From Cruorifilaria tuberocauda (taxonomy: Eukaryota > Nematoda > Chromadorea > Rhabditida > Onchocercidae): 48,212 nt of DNA. Below, one piece after another: positions 12,383-22,612 of the stretch. Under the pieces are notes generated by a model. It was not told the origin of the DNA and searched no databases. It saw nothing but the letters and a program-made list of their open reading frames with translations. Each line of letters opens with the position of its first letter. Within the stretch, counting starts at the first letter, position 1. A program made the translations under genes and the position numbers. The stretch spans positions 1-48,212 of the forward strand of contig JABVXU010000416.1 in NCBI GenBank assembly GCA_013365365.1. The letters run 5' to 3'.

Positions 12383-12690
12383 GAAAATTATTTCTAACCT
12401 GATTTATGTAATTGTTTGAATAATAACCTGTTTTAGCTACGGGTAATATCAGTTTTTGATATAAGGCGTCAGTCTTACCTAACTGATTAGTGCTAATTCA
12501 GTTTGAGGGAAATAATAAGTAAAGTATGAATTCTAAAATACTTTATTTGCAATGAAAATTATTTCTAACCTGATTTATGGAATAATAACCTGTTTTAGCT
12601 ACGGGTAATATCAGTTTCTGATATGAGGCGTCAATTTGACCTAACTGATTCAGTTTGAGGGAAATAATAAGTAAAGTATAAATTCTAAAT
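12383..12690 (+). repeat. Tandem duplication, two ~140-157 bp copies
   Basis: Copy 1 (about 12383-12540) and copy 2 (about 12554-12690) share long identical blocks, including AATAATAACCTGTTTTAGCT, ACGGGTAATATCAGTTT and CAGTTTGAGGGAAATAATAA. Copy 2 lacks about 10 bp near its start and about 10 bp in the middle. The duplication is fairly recent by the high identity. No open frame runs through both copies. Confidence 0.85.
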
Positions 12691-14025
12691 TACAAGCAAA
12701 ATATTTTGTTTAAACTTCTTAATACTAATTTTCCTTTCAACAAATCAATATAAGAAATCGATAGACAAATAAATCGTAACAGGTAGATATTTAGATATAT
12801 CGTACTTTTTGAACAAATGCAAATATTATTCCTTCGATTATCATTATTATTCATAGTTTTAAATTCCATTAAATTTGAAATTATATGCATCATATTAAAT
12901 GTAATTCCAATATTTTAGTATTAAATTCTAAAAGGATTATAATAAATGAAACGAGTAAAATTACTTTAGAACTACTTATTTATTATATACATAATACTAA
13001 TACTAAAATATTGGAATTTTCTGTTTATTGAACTCTGTTTATTGAAAAGTAATCCAATTCCAGTATTTCAGTATTAAATTCGAAAGAAATTATAATAAAT
13101 AAATTTTTTATTTTTAAATTTTTTATTTAAGAATAATATCTTCTCGAATAATTGAGAGATATATATTTTATCTGATATCTTTTAATTAGTTAATTAGTTT
13201 TTGATTACTTTTAATTTAATTATTCCGTCAAATGCAATTAGCGATATGCATGAATTAGTTTCATGAACTTCTGCAGATTCAAGCTATAAATGATGCACAC
13301 ACGTAGTATATTTGAAGGTAGCGTAATACGTGAAATACTAGTTTAGCTACGTCAGTTCCGTGCGGAAAACCATCCAGTACCAATATCAAATAAACTACGA
13401 ATTCTAAACAATCAACTTAAACAATTTTTCATAGGAGTAAACGATAAAATGAAAAAAAAAAGAAAAAGCTAAGAAAAAATACAAAGTAAACAGAGAGAGA
13501 GAAGAATGTTGAAAAAGAAAAAAACAACATTAATTATTATTAAAATGTTAAATGAATCATTTTGAAAATATATTACTTCGTTGTACGAATGAATGAATAA
13601 AACATAAGCAATAAAAAAAAAAGAAAGAAAATAAAAATTTCTCAAATGATAGAAACATGTAAGCTAAAAGAAAAAAAAAGAATCATGCAAACAAGCATGA
13701 ATGATAATGATGATAAGAAGAGAGAGAATGCAAAGAAACAAAAAACAAAATAAATAGATAAGCAAATTACGAAATTAATGTGAAGTAAAATGTGCTAACA
13801 ACACGAAATGAAAAGTTATTTAAAGTAAATAACTTACTTTATAAAAAAGAACCAAAAGTTAAGAAAGAATTTTCGTTTGAAAGCAACAAGCAGCTAACAA
13901 TAATTAATATGCGAGAAATTTTTATAGCTTTCAAACGGCTTCGAAATGAGAAATAAAAAAACGAAATGAATAATAAAAATAAATCGAAATGAAAAATCAA
14001 AAAATGAAAATGATAAATCAAAAAA

Positions 14026-14149
14026 TTAAAATGAAAAATAAAAATTTGCTTTATCACTCTTCATCATAGTTAAATCTTTTATTTAATTGGGAATTTTAAT
14101 TTCTGCAGATGAATTTGTTGTAAAAATAAATTTCCAATTTTAATTATCA
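14026..14149 (+). repeat. Left arm of long inverted repeat
   Basis: This ~123 bp segment is the reverse complement of 17115-17237 at roughly 95% identity by eye, with about six differences. It includes an identical block around TTTCTGCAGATGAATTTGTT. The pair encloses about 3.0 kb. The arms could be terminal inverted repeats of a DNA transposon or foldback element, or two opposite copies of a dispersed repeat. The outer flanks are too AT-rich to recognise a target-site duplication by eye. Confidence 0.8.
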
Positions 14150-14916
14150 AATTGCATTTTAGTTCCAATTATTTCTTTTCAATTTATATGCATTCAATTT
14201 TAAGTACTGCAATATATCATTTAATAATTTATTCATTTCTGATTAACCAAAAAAAATAATTAATTTATAATTTCATTTATAGTAGAATCAATGAATAACA
14301 CTAAATATGATATAAAAATTTGTTTTGATTCAATTAAAACTCAGAAATTTTCATGCTTTTAGATATTATGAATCAATGGTTTTTTTAGGTATAACTAAAT
14401 TTAGGAATACTTTTCATCACTTTTACCATTTACAGAAAACTAAAAATTCCAATAAATACAGGACGGAATAAATTTAATCAATCAAATAATATAAATGTGA
14501 AATGCAAAAAGAAAAAATAATAGTTTCCTGAAAATATCATCATATCATAATCATAATATTATAATATCATAATATTTCTAATAAATCGTGATAAATTCAG
14601 TCTAGTGTAAAATATTATTTAAATAGTTTGAAAAAAATCACACCAAGAAATAATTCTTCATATAAAATACAAAAGTTTTTTCGATGCTATGAAAAATTTT
14701 CAAAAAAGGAAAAAATTATTTTTTTGTGAAATTTGAAAAGAGAGGAAAATTGAGAAAAAAAAAACAAAAAAATTTGAAAAGTAAACATTTCAATGATGAA
14801 AACTAAACATTTAAATGAATTGAATTCCACTAAAAATACAATTAAATAAATCAAGCAGAAATAAATCAGATTGATGAAATTGTATGAAACAAATTGATTC
14901 ATTTTGTAAACATCAT

Positions 14917-15110
14917 AGAAAATTAAATTGAACTGATATATTGTTACCTATAGATATCGATATTATAACTTAATAGATCAGCATCTATTTAAGGTAATAT
15001 ATTGATATCTATTTTAATCGATAATTGAGAATTAAATTGAACTAATATATCGTATCTATATAAATCGTATCTTAATATATCGGTTTTAAGCCATAATTGA
15101 AAATTAAAAT
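14917..15110 (+). repeat. Degenerate tandem duplication
   Basis: Two diverged copies of a ~100 bp unit. Each begins with AAATTAAATTGAACT(G/A)ATATAT followed by TATCGAT/TATCTATA-type sequence. They differ considerably, so the duplication is older than the one at 12.4 kb. Confidence 0.45.
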
Positions 15111-16169
15111 TTTGATTTTAACTCTTGAATAAATCAATCATCGATGATATATGCATTTGTCATCAATCACTTATTCAGTTCAATGATTGTATCGGAGTAA
15201 AATACGCAACTGTGAAGTGAGTTTGAATTACTTTCATGAGTAAAACTCATTTTAATCGTTTATTTATTCCTTTTGTTGATTGTACGGTACTGTTAAGTAC
15301 TGTACTTTGAAGATTGCAATATTAAAAAATCATTCTCGAAATTCATTTTGACAAAACATCAATAGCTTATACTCTTAAATGCAATTTTAGAAAAATTTTA
15401 CACGCATCGAAAACTCTATCATCTATCACTTAATTCCAAAGTACAAGTAATATATAAGTGAATATTGATTGGAATAGTTGTTGCTTATGGGATAATTTAT
15501 TGATCTCAGAGTTTTCCGAGGTAGAAATATCTTGTTCAGGTATTATCACAGTTGCAGTTATATAAGCATTATTTAAGGAAACAGTTTGGTGAGATTTCCT
15601 CTTATCGTATCTCTTTCAAAATTTTCAAGTATGATAATTCTAGTTACTCTCAAATATTAATCTCAGATTAGATTTTCAATATTGTTTAATATCAATCACT
15701 TTTGATAAAGATAATTTGAAGAAGCCAAAAAATTTAGCACTGTACTAATGACATTAATTTGCATTTTTTTTTATTTTTAAAATTTGCAAATTCATTTTTT
15801 TAGATTTCTTTAAAGAATGATCGATCGATATTGCGATTAGAAATAATATAAATGATTAATGTCATGATTTAGAAATGTTGTAATATACCATTGGCAATTC
15901 GTTAAAGAACGAAAAAAAAAGCGGAAAACTAAGAAGAGAAAAAAATGTATAAAACATTTGTCGGAGAAAATGATTTTATCGATAAATGAAAAAAAATTGA
16001 TGACTGTAAGGTATCAGGTGGGTTAATCATACAATAAATAATTATTGGACATTTTACAATTATAATGAATACTTGTAGATATGAATTAAAGATAGGAAAT
16101 AAATTGAATTAGCAATATACAGGAATTATTTGAATTACTCATATATTGGAAATTATTACCATAATTGAG

Positions 16170-16420
16170 AATTATGAAAATATTAACAATTATAATTGTT
16201 ATTACTATTACTATCATTATCATTATTATTGATTATTATCACCTATTATTATTTATTATCAATTGTTTTTAATTGTTATAGTTGTCAATTATTATCATTT
16301 ATCATTATTATTATTAATTATTATCACTATTATTATTGATAATATTAGTATTACTATTTATTATTATTATCAATTATTATTGTTAATTATTATTACTGTC
16401 ATCAATATTATTACTTTTAT
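16170..16420. repeat. TTA/ATT/ATC-rich low-complexity tract
   Basis: About 250 bp composed almost wholly of ATT, TTA and ATC/ATCA triplets. The open frame through it (16263-16448) is a Leu/Ile/Tyr run made by the repeat and is not a gene. Confidence 0.75.
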
Positions 16421-16565
16421 CATACCAATAAGAATCATTGTAATATGAGCAGTAACAGTAATAATTAGAAAAATAAATAATAATAACAATTAGTAAAAAA
16501 TAAACTTAACAATCATTGAATTCCTGTCAGAATACTGTTAAAGCTTTGCGCTGAAAAGCAAAACC

Positions 16566-16658
16566 CAATATCTACGATACCCGGGATATCCAGGCCTTTC
16601 TCGATACGTTGAAACCTTGCTTAACTTACAGATAAACGAGATGTGATGCTTGCAATAG
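16566..16658 (-). pseudogene. Degenerate 5S rRNA gene relic
   Basis: Read on the minus strand, this segment matches the nematode 5S rRNA consensus as I remember it. The middle contains AAGTTAAGCAA (5S has GGCAAGTTAAGCAACG). The 3' part reads ATCGAGAAAGGCCTGGATAT followed by CCCGGGTATCGTAG, against the family's GGAGACGGCCTGGGAATCCTGGATGTTGTAAG. The 5' part (ATTGCAAGCATCACATCTCG) aligns loosely with the family's GTTGAATGCACGCCATCCCG. About 12 nt are missing between the two halves, in the helix III/internal control region, so it should not be functional. The GC content is well above the surroundings. A 5S-derived SINE is an alternative explanation. Confidence 0.6.
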
Positions 16659-16722
16659 AGAACGGGCGCATGTACGTGCTACGTACGTGGACAGATGCAC
16701 CCGTCACTTCTTAATTACAATC

Positions 16723-16832
16723 ATGGTCCATGAAGTAGGACGTGCCAAAATCTATGCTTGCCAATTTCAAGTCCAAAACGCAGCACCGCGGACCGGGACT
16801 GGAACATCCAAGCGTTTCAAACTCGGGAAACC
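16723..16832 (-). pseudogene. Spliced-leader (SL1-type) RNA gene relic
   Basis: On the minus strand this starts GGTTTCCCGAGTTTGAA. That equals the nematode SL1 leader (GGTTTAATTACCCAAGTTTGAG) with five internal bases missing and two substitutions. About 75 nt from that start comes ATAGATTTTGGCACGTCC, close to the Sm-site region of SL1 RNA (ATAAATTTTGGAACGTC). It is followed by a short GTCC/GGAC hairpin where SL RNAs carry their 3' stem. An AGTCC/GGACT pair could form the middle stem. The ~110 nt length fits the family. The base after the leader is not GT, so the donor is lost and the copy cannot trans-splice. A 5S relic lies downstream on the same strand. I call it a pseudogene from sequence resemblance alone. 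Confidence 0.6.
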
Positions 16833-17114
16833 AACTGACCGGTCTATGAAGCTGGTGATAATTGGTTCCATGCAACAATCGTTCGATTTCTATCGGAAGT
16901 GATGTTATCAAATTTCTTACCTTCCATTATTTCTATCACAAACGTTATCAAACATCAACGGATGTGCTTGGATATCTTCAATAGATAATTCTGATAAATT
17001 CCATCGTAGTATTGTCTCATTCTTATTTTAAATTCTTCAATTTTTCAAGCTATTCAAATAAATCTCTTATCTGTAAAAAAGTATCATTAAATTTCAATTC
17101 ATTAAAAATTGAAA

Positions 17115-17237
17115 TGATAATTAAAACTGGAAATTTATTTTTACAACAAATTCATCTGCAGAAATTAAAATTCCCAACTAAATAAAAGATTTAAATACGA
17201 TGATGAGTGATAAAGCAAATTTTTATTTTTCATTTTG
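17115..17237 (-). repeat. Right arm of long inverted repeat
   Basis: Reverse-complement partner of 14026-14149, about 95% identical. Beyond 17237 the outer flank continues with partly matching TTTTTCATTTT units that correspond to repeats on the outer side of the left arm, so the true edges are blurred. Confidence 0.8.
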
Positions 17238-17806
17238 ATTTTTTATTTTTCATTTTAATCAACAGTTTCATATTGTTTGATAAATATCAGTTTCTTTCTT
17301 TTTTTTTTTTTTCATGATTAATAACCAAAAGTTATTCGTCAGATGCCAGTTTATTATCATCTATCTTGTACCATTCAATTTCAAATTTGAAAAAAAGAAA
17401 AAGAATCCTGCCAAATGATTATTCTCAATTCAATGTGGCTTAAATACTTAGCTTACAATTTATAATTGATAATGAGATTGTACTTTATCTTTCAAACATT
17501 AACATGAATTCCATCGATCTATACAAAAGTTGATAGTTATAATTCAAATTTCAAATTAGATTTCATATTCTACTATTGTCATTGTTTAATTGATAAAAAT
17601 ATCAATCAAATCTCTATGATTCACCAAGCAAATAAAAAGTTCAAATTTACTTTTTAATATTGTAAATATACCAAAGAAACAAAAAAATTTCCAAACGTAT
17701 AATGCAAAATAAAACTAATATGAAAAATTTCAACAGGTATATACGTTTTCGGAAAAGAAAACGGTTATTTACTGTTAAATATTTAAATTAACTCTTTATT
17801 AACTTT

Positions 17807-17847
17807 TTAATTTACAGTGTAAAAAAAAAATTACACTGTAAATTAAA
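17807..17847. repeat. Perfect 17-bp hairpin with A7 loop
   Basis: Arms TTTAATTTACAGTGTAA and TTACACTGTAAATTAAA are exactly complementary and separated by seven A residues. It could be a miniature inverted-repeat remnant, a cruciform or a processed hairpin RNA. The 17-bp stem is short for a microRNA precursor. Confidence 0.8.
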
Positions 17848-19329
17848 ACAATCTATAATCGTCGTAAATATTAATACTTGTTATATGTTGCTATCTTCAG
17901 TATCATTGTCACTTTTACAGTTTTTACTTGAAATTGAAATTTATTAGGATTTCGGGAAGTTTGTTAAAATAACAGATATCACAATGCAAAATTGGTATTT
18001 GAATTATCAGACGTTTCCTTTATCCTTGATTGCTTACATAAAATCAATTTCGACTGATAAAGATCAAGTGTGAACGATTGAATATAACTCTATCAAGAAT
18101 GTTTGCAATTTAGTTTAATATTTTCAATAAGAATTGAAACGAAGTTCAAATTCAAAGTAAAACAAGAAGAGAAATAAAGAAGTTTTCCAAATTTAATCTA
18201 TAACTTTTAAGTTAAACTTTAAAAATCAAAATTTCAGATGAAATAGAATTTATATAAAGCACTTCAATATTATTCTTGCTTGAAAAATAATGGATATCAA
18301 AATAACAATCCGAATTAACAGGTGGATAAATATAGTGACTTTCATCATTTCAAAATTTGCAGAAAACCAGTTCATTTTTATCGAGTTCGGAAAAGTTTTT
18401 GTCTCAGACAAAGACTTGAATATGATGAAAGCTTAGAATGTGTGCGATAAATTGATGAATAACTTCGCCCTCTCTTTTCCTAATCATGCATAAGTCATTT
18501 TTTTGTTTTCGAAATGATTGAATTTGAGACTTGAAATATTTCCATAGGAAATCATCAATCAATGATATAATAAAGTCATTAGGTGTATAATTGAGATCAA
18601 TCTTTATTTCCAATCCAAACGGCAGATGAGAACATCAAATATTTGAAAGACTAACACGTTTTCATTTATCACTCATATGAGTTACACAACCCTTACGTAA
18701 CTGTTAAATCATTTCTAATAGACATGAATATTTCACAGAGAACAAAAGAGTAAGTATAATATAATCCGATTACAGCTAAGAATATTCTACATCAAATTTC
18801 GCTAATCAATAATTTGCACTGTTCCAACTCCAATGGACATATCATTTATTATATACTGTAAATTAATCTCAGGAACGTTCAGTATTTCTAATAAATCACA
18901 TAGAATGACATGAATTTCAATATCTGAAGTTCTGAATTTAATGTTAAGTTGATAAAACGTTACACACAGATTTTCATTTGATCAGAATCAATTTAAGTTA
19001 AATTTAAATTTAATTTTTACACAATTAGAGAGCAAGTTTATTCAACAATACACTGAAATACAGCTAAATTAGAATCTTCGAACTTCGAACATAATATATT
19101 GTCTTGCTCTCTACGACGAATTTTATGAAAACGTTGAATACAGAATTCTCAATTGACGTATTGGTGGGCAATTCGCTGATTGCTTATATGAGGCATGGTT
19201 GAGAAGCAACAGCTGCAAGCGAAATGAAAAAGAAAATATCTCTAAGCGACAGTAATACAGGAATGTTGCAAAAAATGTAATCAGGACTTTTAACTTTCCA
19301 TTTAAGACGCAATATTTAAATTTTAAAAT

Positions 19330-22196
19330 TTAGAAATCGAAAAATGATTCCACCAATTCTTCGTAAATTCCAATTCCTTGAATATTCTCAGCAAGATTTT
19401 CCATATTTCCCGCTACAGTATTACATAAATCCCTATCCAATGCTATAGGTAGAGGAAAAAGCTTGCAATTTACTGAAACATTCCCTTGATAACATAGCTA
19501 GTAAGTGGATTAAAACCGATAACAAATAATAGTGACGTTGTTAAAGACCTTTTGGATTTGCATACTATGCAGTTGTCTCAAAAAAGCAGTAATCTAATAG
19601 CCTAATAGCAATAGTCACAAATGTATACAGCAAAAGTTCTAGTGCTGAGATTATCGAATGCATTCCTTACATATTATTAAATTACTTATTCTTTGAAAAA
19701 TTAATTTCCAATAAGTTATGGACAATTGATCTCAGTGTAACCGAAGTATCTTCGCCAAATCAATTACTATATCAAAGTTTTGCTACTCCATGCAATAATT
19801 TACATACCTGCTTCCGTTTAACACGTGCTGAACGGCTTATTTTGTACAAGTGATCGATTTCACAAACAAGTTCGCTGCGTTTTAAACTGTTAGGTAATGA
19901 ATCGTATTCCCTGTACAAAATTATTTCCAAATAAATTTCGAATATACGAGTAAAAGAATGTTGAAGAAATTAGATACAAATTAGTGTACTATTTATTAAA
20001 TTGCAAAGGGAAAATATGATTAACCTTGCGTAATTAAAACTTCAAGCGAAAGAAGTAACCGTAGTCCAAATTATGAAAAATAGCAGTTTTCTTACTCAAG
20101 CAGTAGCTCTATTTGTGAGCGTATACGATCATCGTAACGTCGAAGTGCAACGGAAAATGCAGAAATGAAGTCGACCACATCACTGTTTAAAATATTTGAA
20201 GCTATTTGATGAAATCCAGGAAGAGTGCGTTTTAATGATCCAAGAACATTCTGCATAGCTGCATGTAGCGAGTGTGAATCAGAACTAGCCTATAAAATTT
20301 AAAACAAGATTTCTTCATTATTCCATCAATAAGCATTTATTACATCATTCAAGTATAATCAGATTAAAATTATAAGAAATCATTGATGCTTTTTTCAACA
20401 AAAATACCTGAGATAAAAATGGATGTGATTTCTGATTCGCAGTATTAGTCGGTTGAATCAGTTGCAACGATGGATCATCGGGTTCACTAGCAGTTTGCAC
20501 ACTTTTTCGAGCATTAAGTACTTCTTTCGGCTTGATAAGTGAAAAGCTATCGCTATTGTACTTCGGTACAGCATCTGTTATTTCTGGCGAAATACGCATT
20601 GTAGTGTCTGATGTAACAGCTGGACAACTCATTCGCGAATCAGTCAAATTTTGACCTGAAATACTTTCCTTTTTTAAAAATTTGAAATCAAAATTACTTT
20701 AAAAAAAAATTTAAGTTTGTTTCGATTAAACGAATTTTAGAGTTCAAAAATAACTCTAATTTCTAATAAAAGCTGGCTTATATTTTATTCTTCAATGCAG
20801 CGAAATACATTAAAATACTGCAATATTGAAATAAGTTACAAACAATTAATGTGAACAAATCCAGATTAAATGAATCAGAATCAACCGATATACAATTTAT
20901 GTATAAATCTTACATATTTAACAGACACTACAATGAGTTTAGCACCCTTTTTCAACCATTCTACTATCGGATATGCCATTACTCTGCTGAATAATTGGCC
21001 ACAATCGCAACTCTGAGCTATGGAGAAGGATAAATTGACATATATTTTCGATACTGTTCCTACTTCGCCAAAAAACTATAAATTTTAATCAGAAAGAATG
21101 GACCAACTTGGTACAGTAGAAGTAGGTGTATCATGATAATTGAATCCATTACGAATATTGCAATCATCACGAGCTTTTTCAACAAAATTATCAGGAACAT
21201 ATTCGTGTTTTGAATAGTTCGAACGACGTGGCTTTGTTAAATCTATAACATGTTGTACCAGAGCAGTGTATTGATTTATTTCTTCACGAAGTGCTTGCAA
21301 ACCTCGAAATTCATATGGTCCATCCAACAACAGATCCTAAACCAAAAAAAACAAAAATTCCTTATTCCTTTTATGAATGCTTTATAAATGCTCGAATAAA
21401 AATATACATGTATTTCATCTTATCACTCGTTGCTAATTATTATCTTTCCCGGTCATTATCAGACCACAATTTTACTGTCATCACTCTTCTACTGCATGGT
21501 CTACTAAATTTCTGACAGAGCAAATCTTATGTTAATATAAGTAATAAATCTTCAGAGCCGAATCATGTATCGTTTACCTAAACATTTCCATTCCCCATTG
21601 ATTTGACTAGAAATCCTACAATCCATACATCAATTAATATCATATTGCATCATCTATCACCTTTCACATAATAACAGCAAGTACTACTTTTGTTATTACG
21701 ACTTAGCTAACCACTTCCTAATTCCTAATCACCTTTTACATTATTTTCAGACTCAGACAACGATTTTCAAGTTTTACCGGTTAAATTCTAAATCCACAGA
21801 GTGATAAAGAAAAATGTCATTCATCTCTCAGTGTTTCTGTTATCTCTGCTTAAATAATTCCTATTAGTACTATCAAATTTATTGCATCAGGCCACTTTAT
21901 TACAATCCTTTGCAAAATAACTTAATAATAGATATTGTCAATTAAAATAATGGTAGTATACAAAATTTCCACAATTTTACACAAATTTATAGATTGAACT
22001 TTCATTTTACTTTACAATATATAAATCCACTTTTAACCTTTTCTAATTTATTCGATTCCATTTCTTCCAAGAATGATAATGCCATATCAGCTCGCTCAAT
22101 TTCAAGTTGTTGTTTGCGAAGTGACTTCTCAACAACTAATTGTGCTTTCCGGATAATGTCATCCGAACAGTTTGGCTTTTCAGTTTTGGCATTCAT
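19330..22196 (-). CDS. Unrecognised six-exon gene, 354-aa protein
   Basis: I model six exons: 22196-22038, 21336-21108, 20655-20408, 20289-20096, 19910-19808 and 19461-19330. All have GT donors and AG acceptors, the phases agree, and the frame stays open from Met to stop (1065 nt). The N-terminal ~53 residues are charged and helical (KSLRKQQLEIERADMALSFL), likely a coiled coil. A conserved-looking helical segment follows (LREEINQYTALVQHVIDL, about 66-83). Then comes a Ser/Pro/Thr-rich linker (about 125-210). A helical C-terminal half (about 213-354) includes SLKRTLPGFHQIASNIL and ends FFDF. I do not recognise the family and assign no function. It is probably an intracellular adaptor or complex subunit, since I see no signal peptide or membrane helix. 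The start follows an ATTTTAG acceptor by 22 nt, so trans-splicing is likely. A 12-codon upstream frame overlaps the start. The final exon acceptor (TTGCAAG) is weak. Confidence 0.65.
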
Positions 22197-22218
22197 TGTT
22201 CCAATAATTAATCAACAT

Positions 22219-22229
22219 CTAAAATGAAA
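22219..22229 (-). other. Probable SL trans-splice acceptor
   Basis: The minus strand reads TTTCATTTTAG, ending 22 nt before the chosen ATG of the unknown gene. No in-frame coding exon upstream would use it, so it is best explained as an SL addition site. An ATG immediately after the acceptor opens a 12-codon frame that overlaps the main start. Confidence 0.45.
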
Positions 22230-22574
22230 TCTATTAATTTATGGAACATGCATTCTTATTTAAATGCAGAATTGCATAATTTCTGCATTATTTGAATAAA
22301 CAATTATCATAATTTTGTTTATGCATTATTTTGGTAGTTTGTGAATGGAATAAATTCTTTTGCGAAAAAACAAGAAATTGTCCTATTTATAGCGAAACGT
22401 TAGCGAAAACATGATGATACATAAAATTAAAAAGCAATATTTCAGAAAATGCAAACTATATCAATTAAATCAACCAATTTTTTAACTTAATTACTTTTTC
22501 TATAAACCCTTTATTCTCGTCACTCTCATTTCATTCGATTTAGTAAACATTGAACTACTCCTTTTAACAGGTAA

Positions 22575-22612
22575 CAATATCCCCCTCCCTCTCTCTCTCT
22601 CCTTCTCTTAAA
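22575..22612. repeat. CT-rich/(CT)n tract
   Basis: A pyrimidine tract of CCCTCCCTCTCTCT type, about 400 bp upstream of the unknown minus-strand gene. On that gene's own strand it is a GA/GAGA tract, which in many promoters marks nucleosome-poor DNA. Confidence 0.7.

Larger units (their letters stand above)
10133..19329. other. Second gene-poor region
   Basis: Nine kilobases without a convincing protein-coding gene. The contents are AATT and AATC microsatellites, a tandem ~150 bp duplication (12383-12690), a GC-richer patch of unknown nature (12121-12220), a long inverted repeat pair (about 14026-14149 and 17115-17237), a TTA-rich tract (16170-16420), an SL/5S RNA gene relic (16566-16832) and a 17-bp perfect hairpin (17807-17847). 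Open frames here are short and of biased composition. Confidence 0.65.

Noticed and set aside
16263..16448. Open frame of Ile/Leu/Tyr residues
   Set aside because: Generated entirely by the TTA/ATT/ATC low-complexity tract.
16687..16911. Overlapping 66-71 codon open frames on both strands of the GC-richer island at 16.7 kb
   Set aside because: The island is better explained by its SL-RNA-like leader, Sm-like site and neighbouring 5S-like sequence; GC-rich RNA-gene remnants often give stop-free frames by chance.
20929..21025. Possible extra exon of the unknown minus-strand gene, with AG acceptor and GTAAG donor (translation contains CGQLFSRVMAYPIVEWLKKG)
   Set aside because: Its entry phase fits the preceding exon but its exit phase does not fit the next; joining 21108 directly to 20655 keeps the frame. 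It may be an alternative exon, so it was left out of the model.
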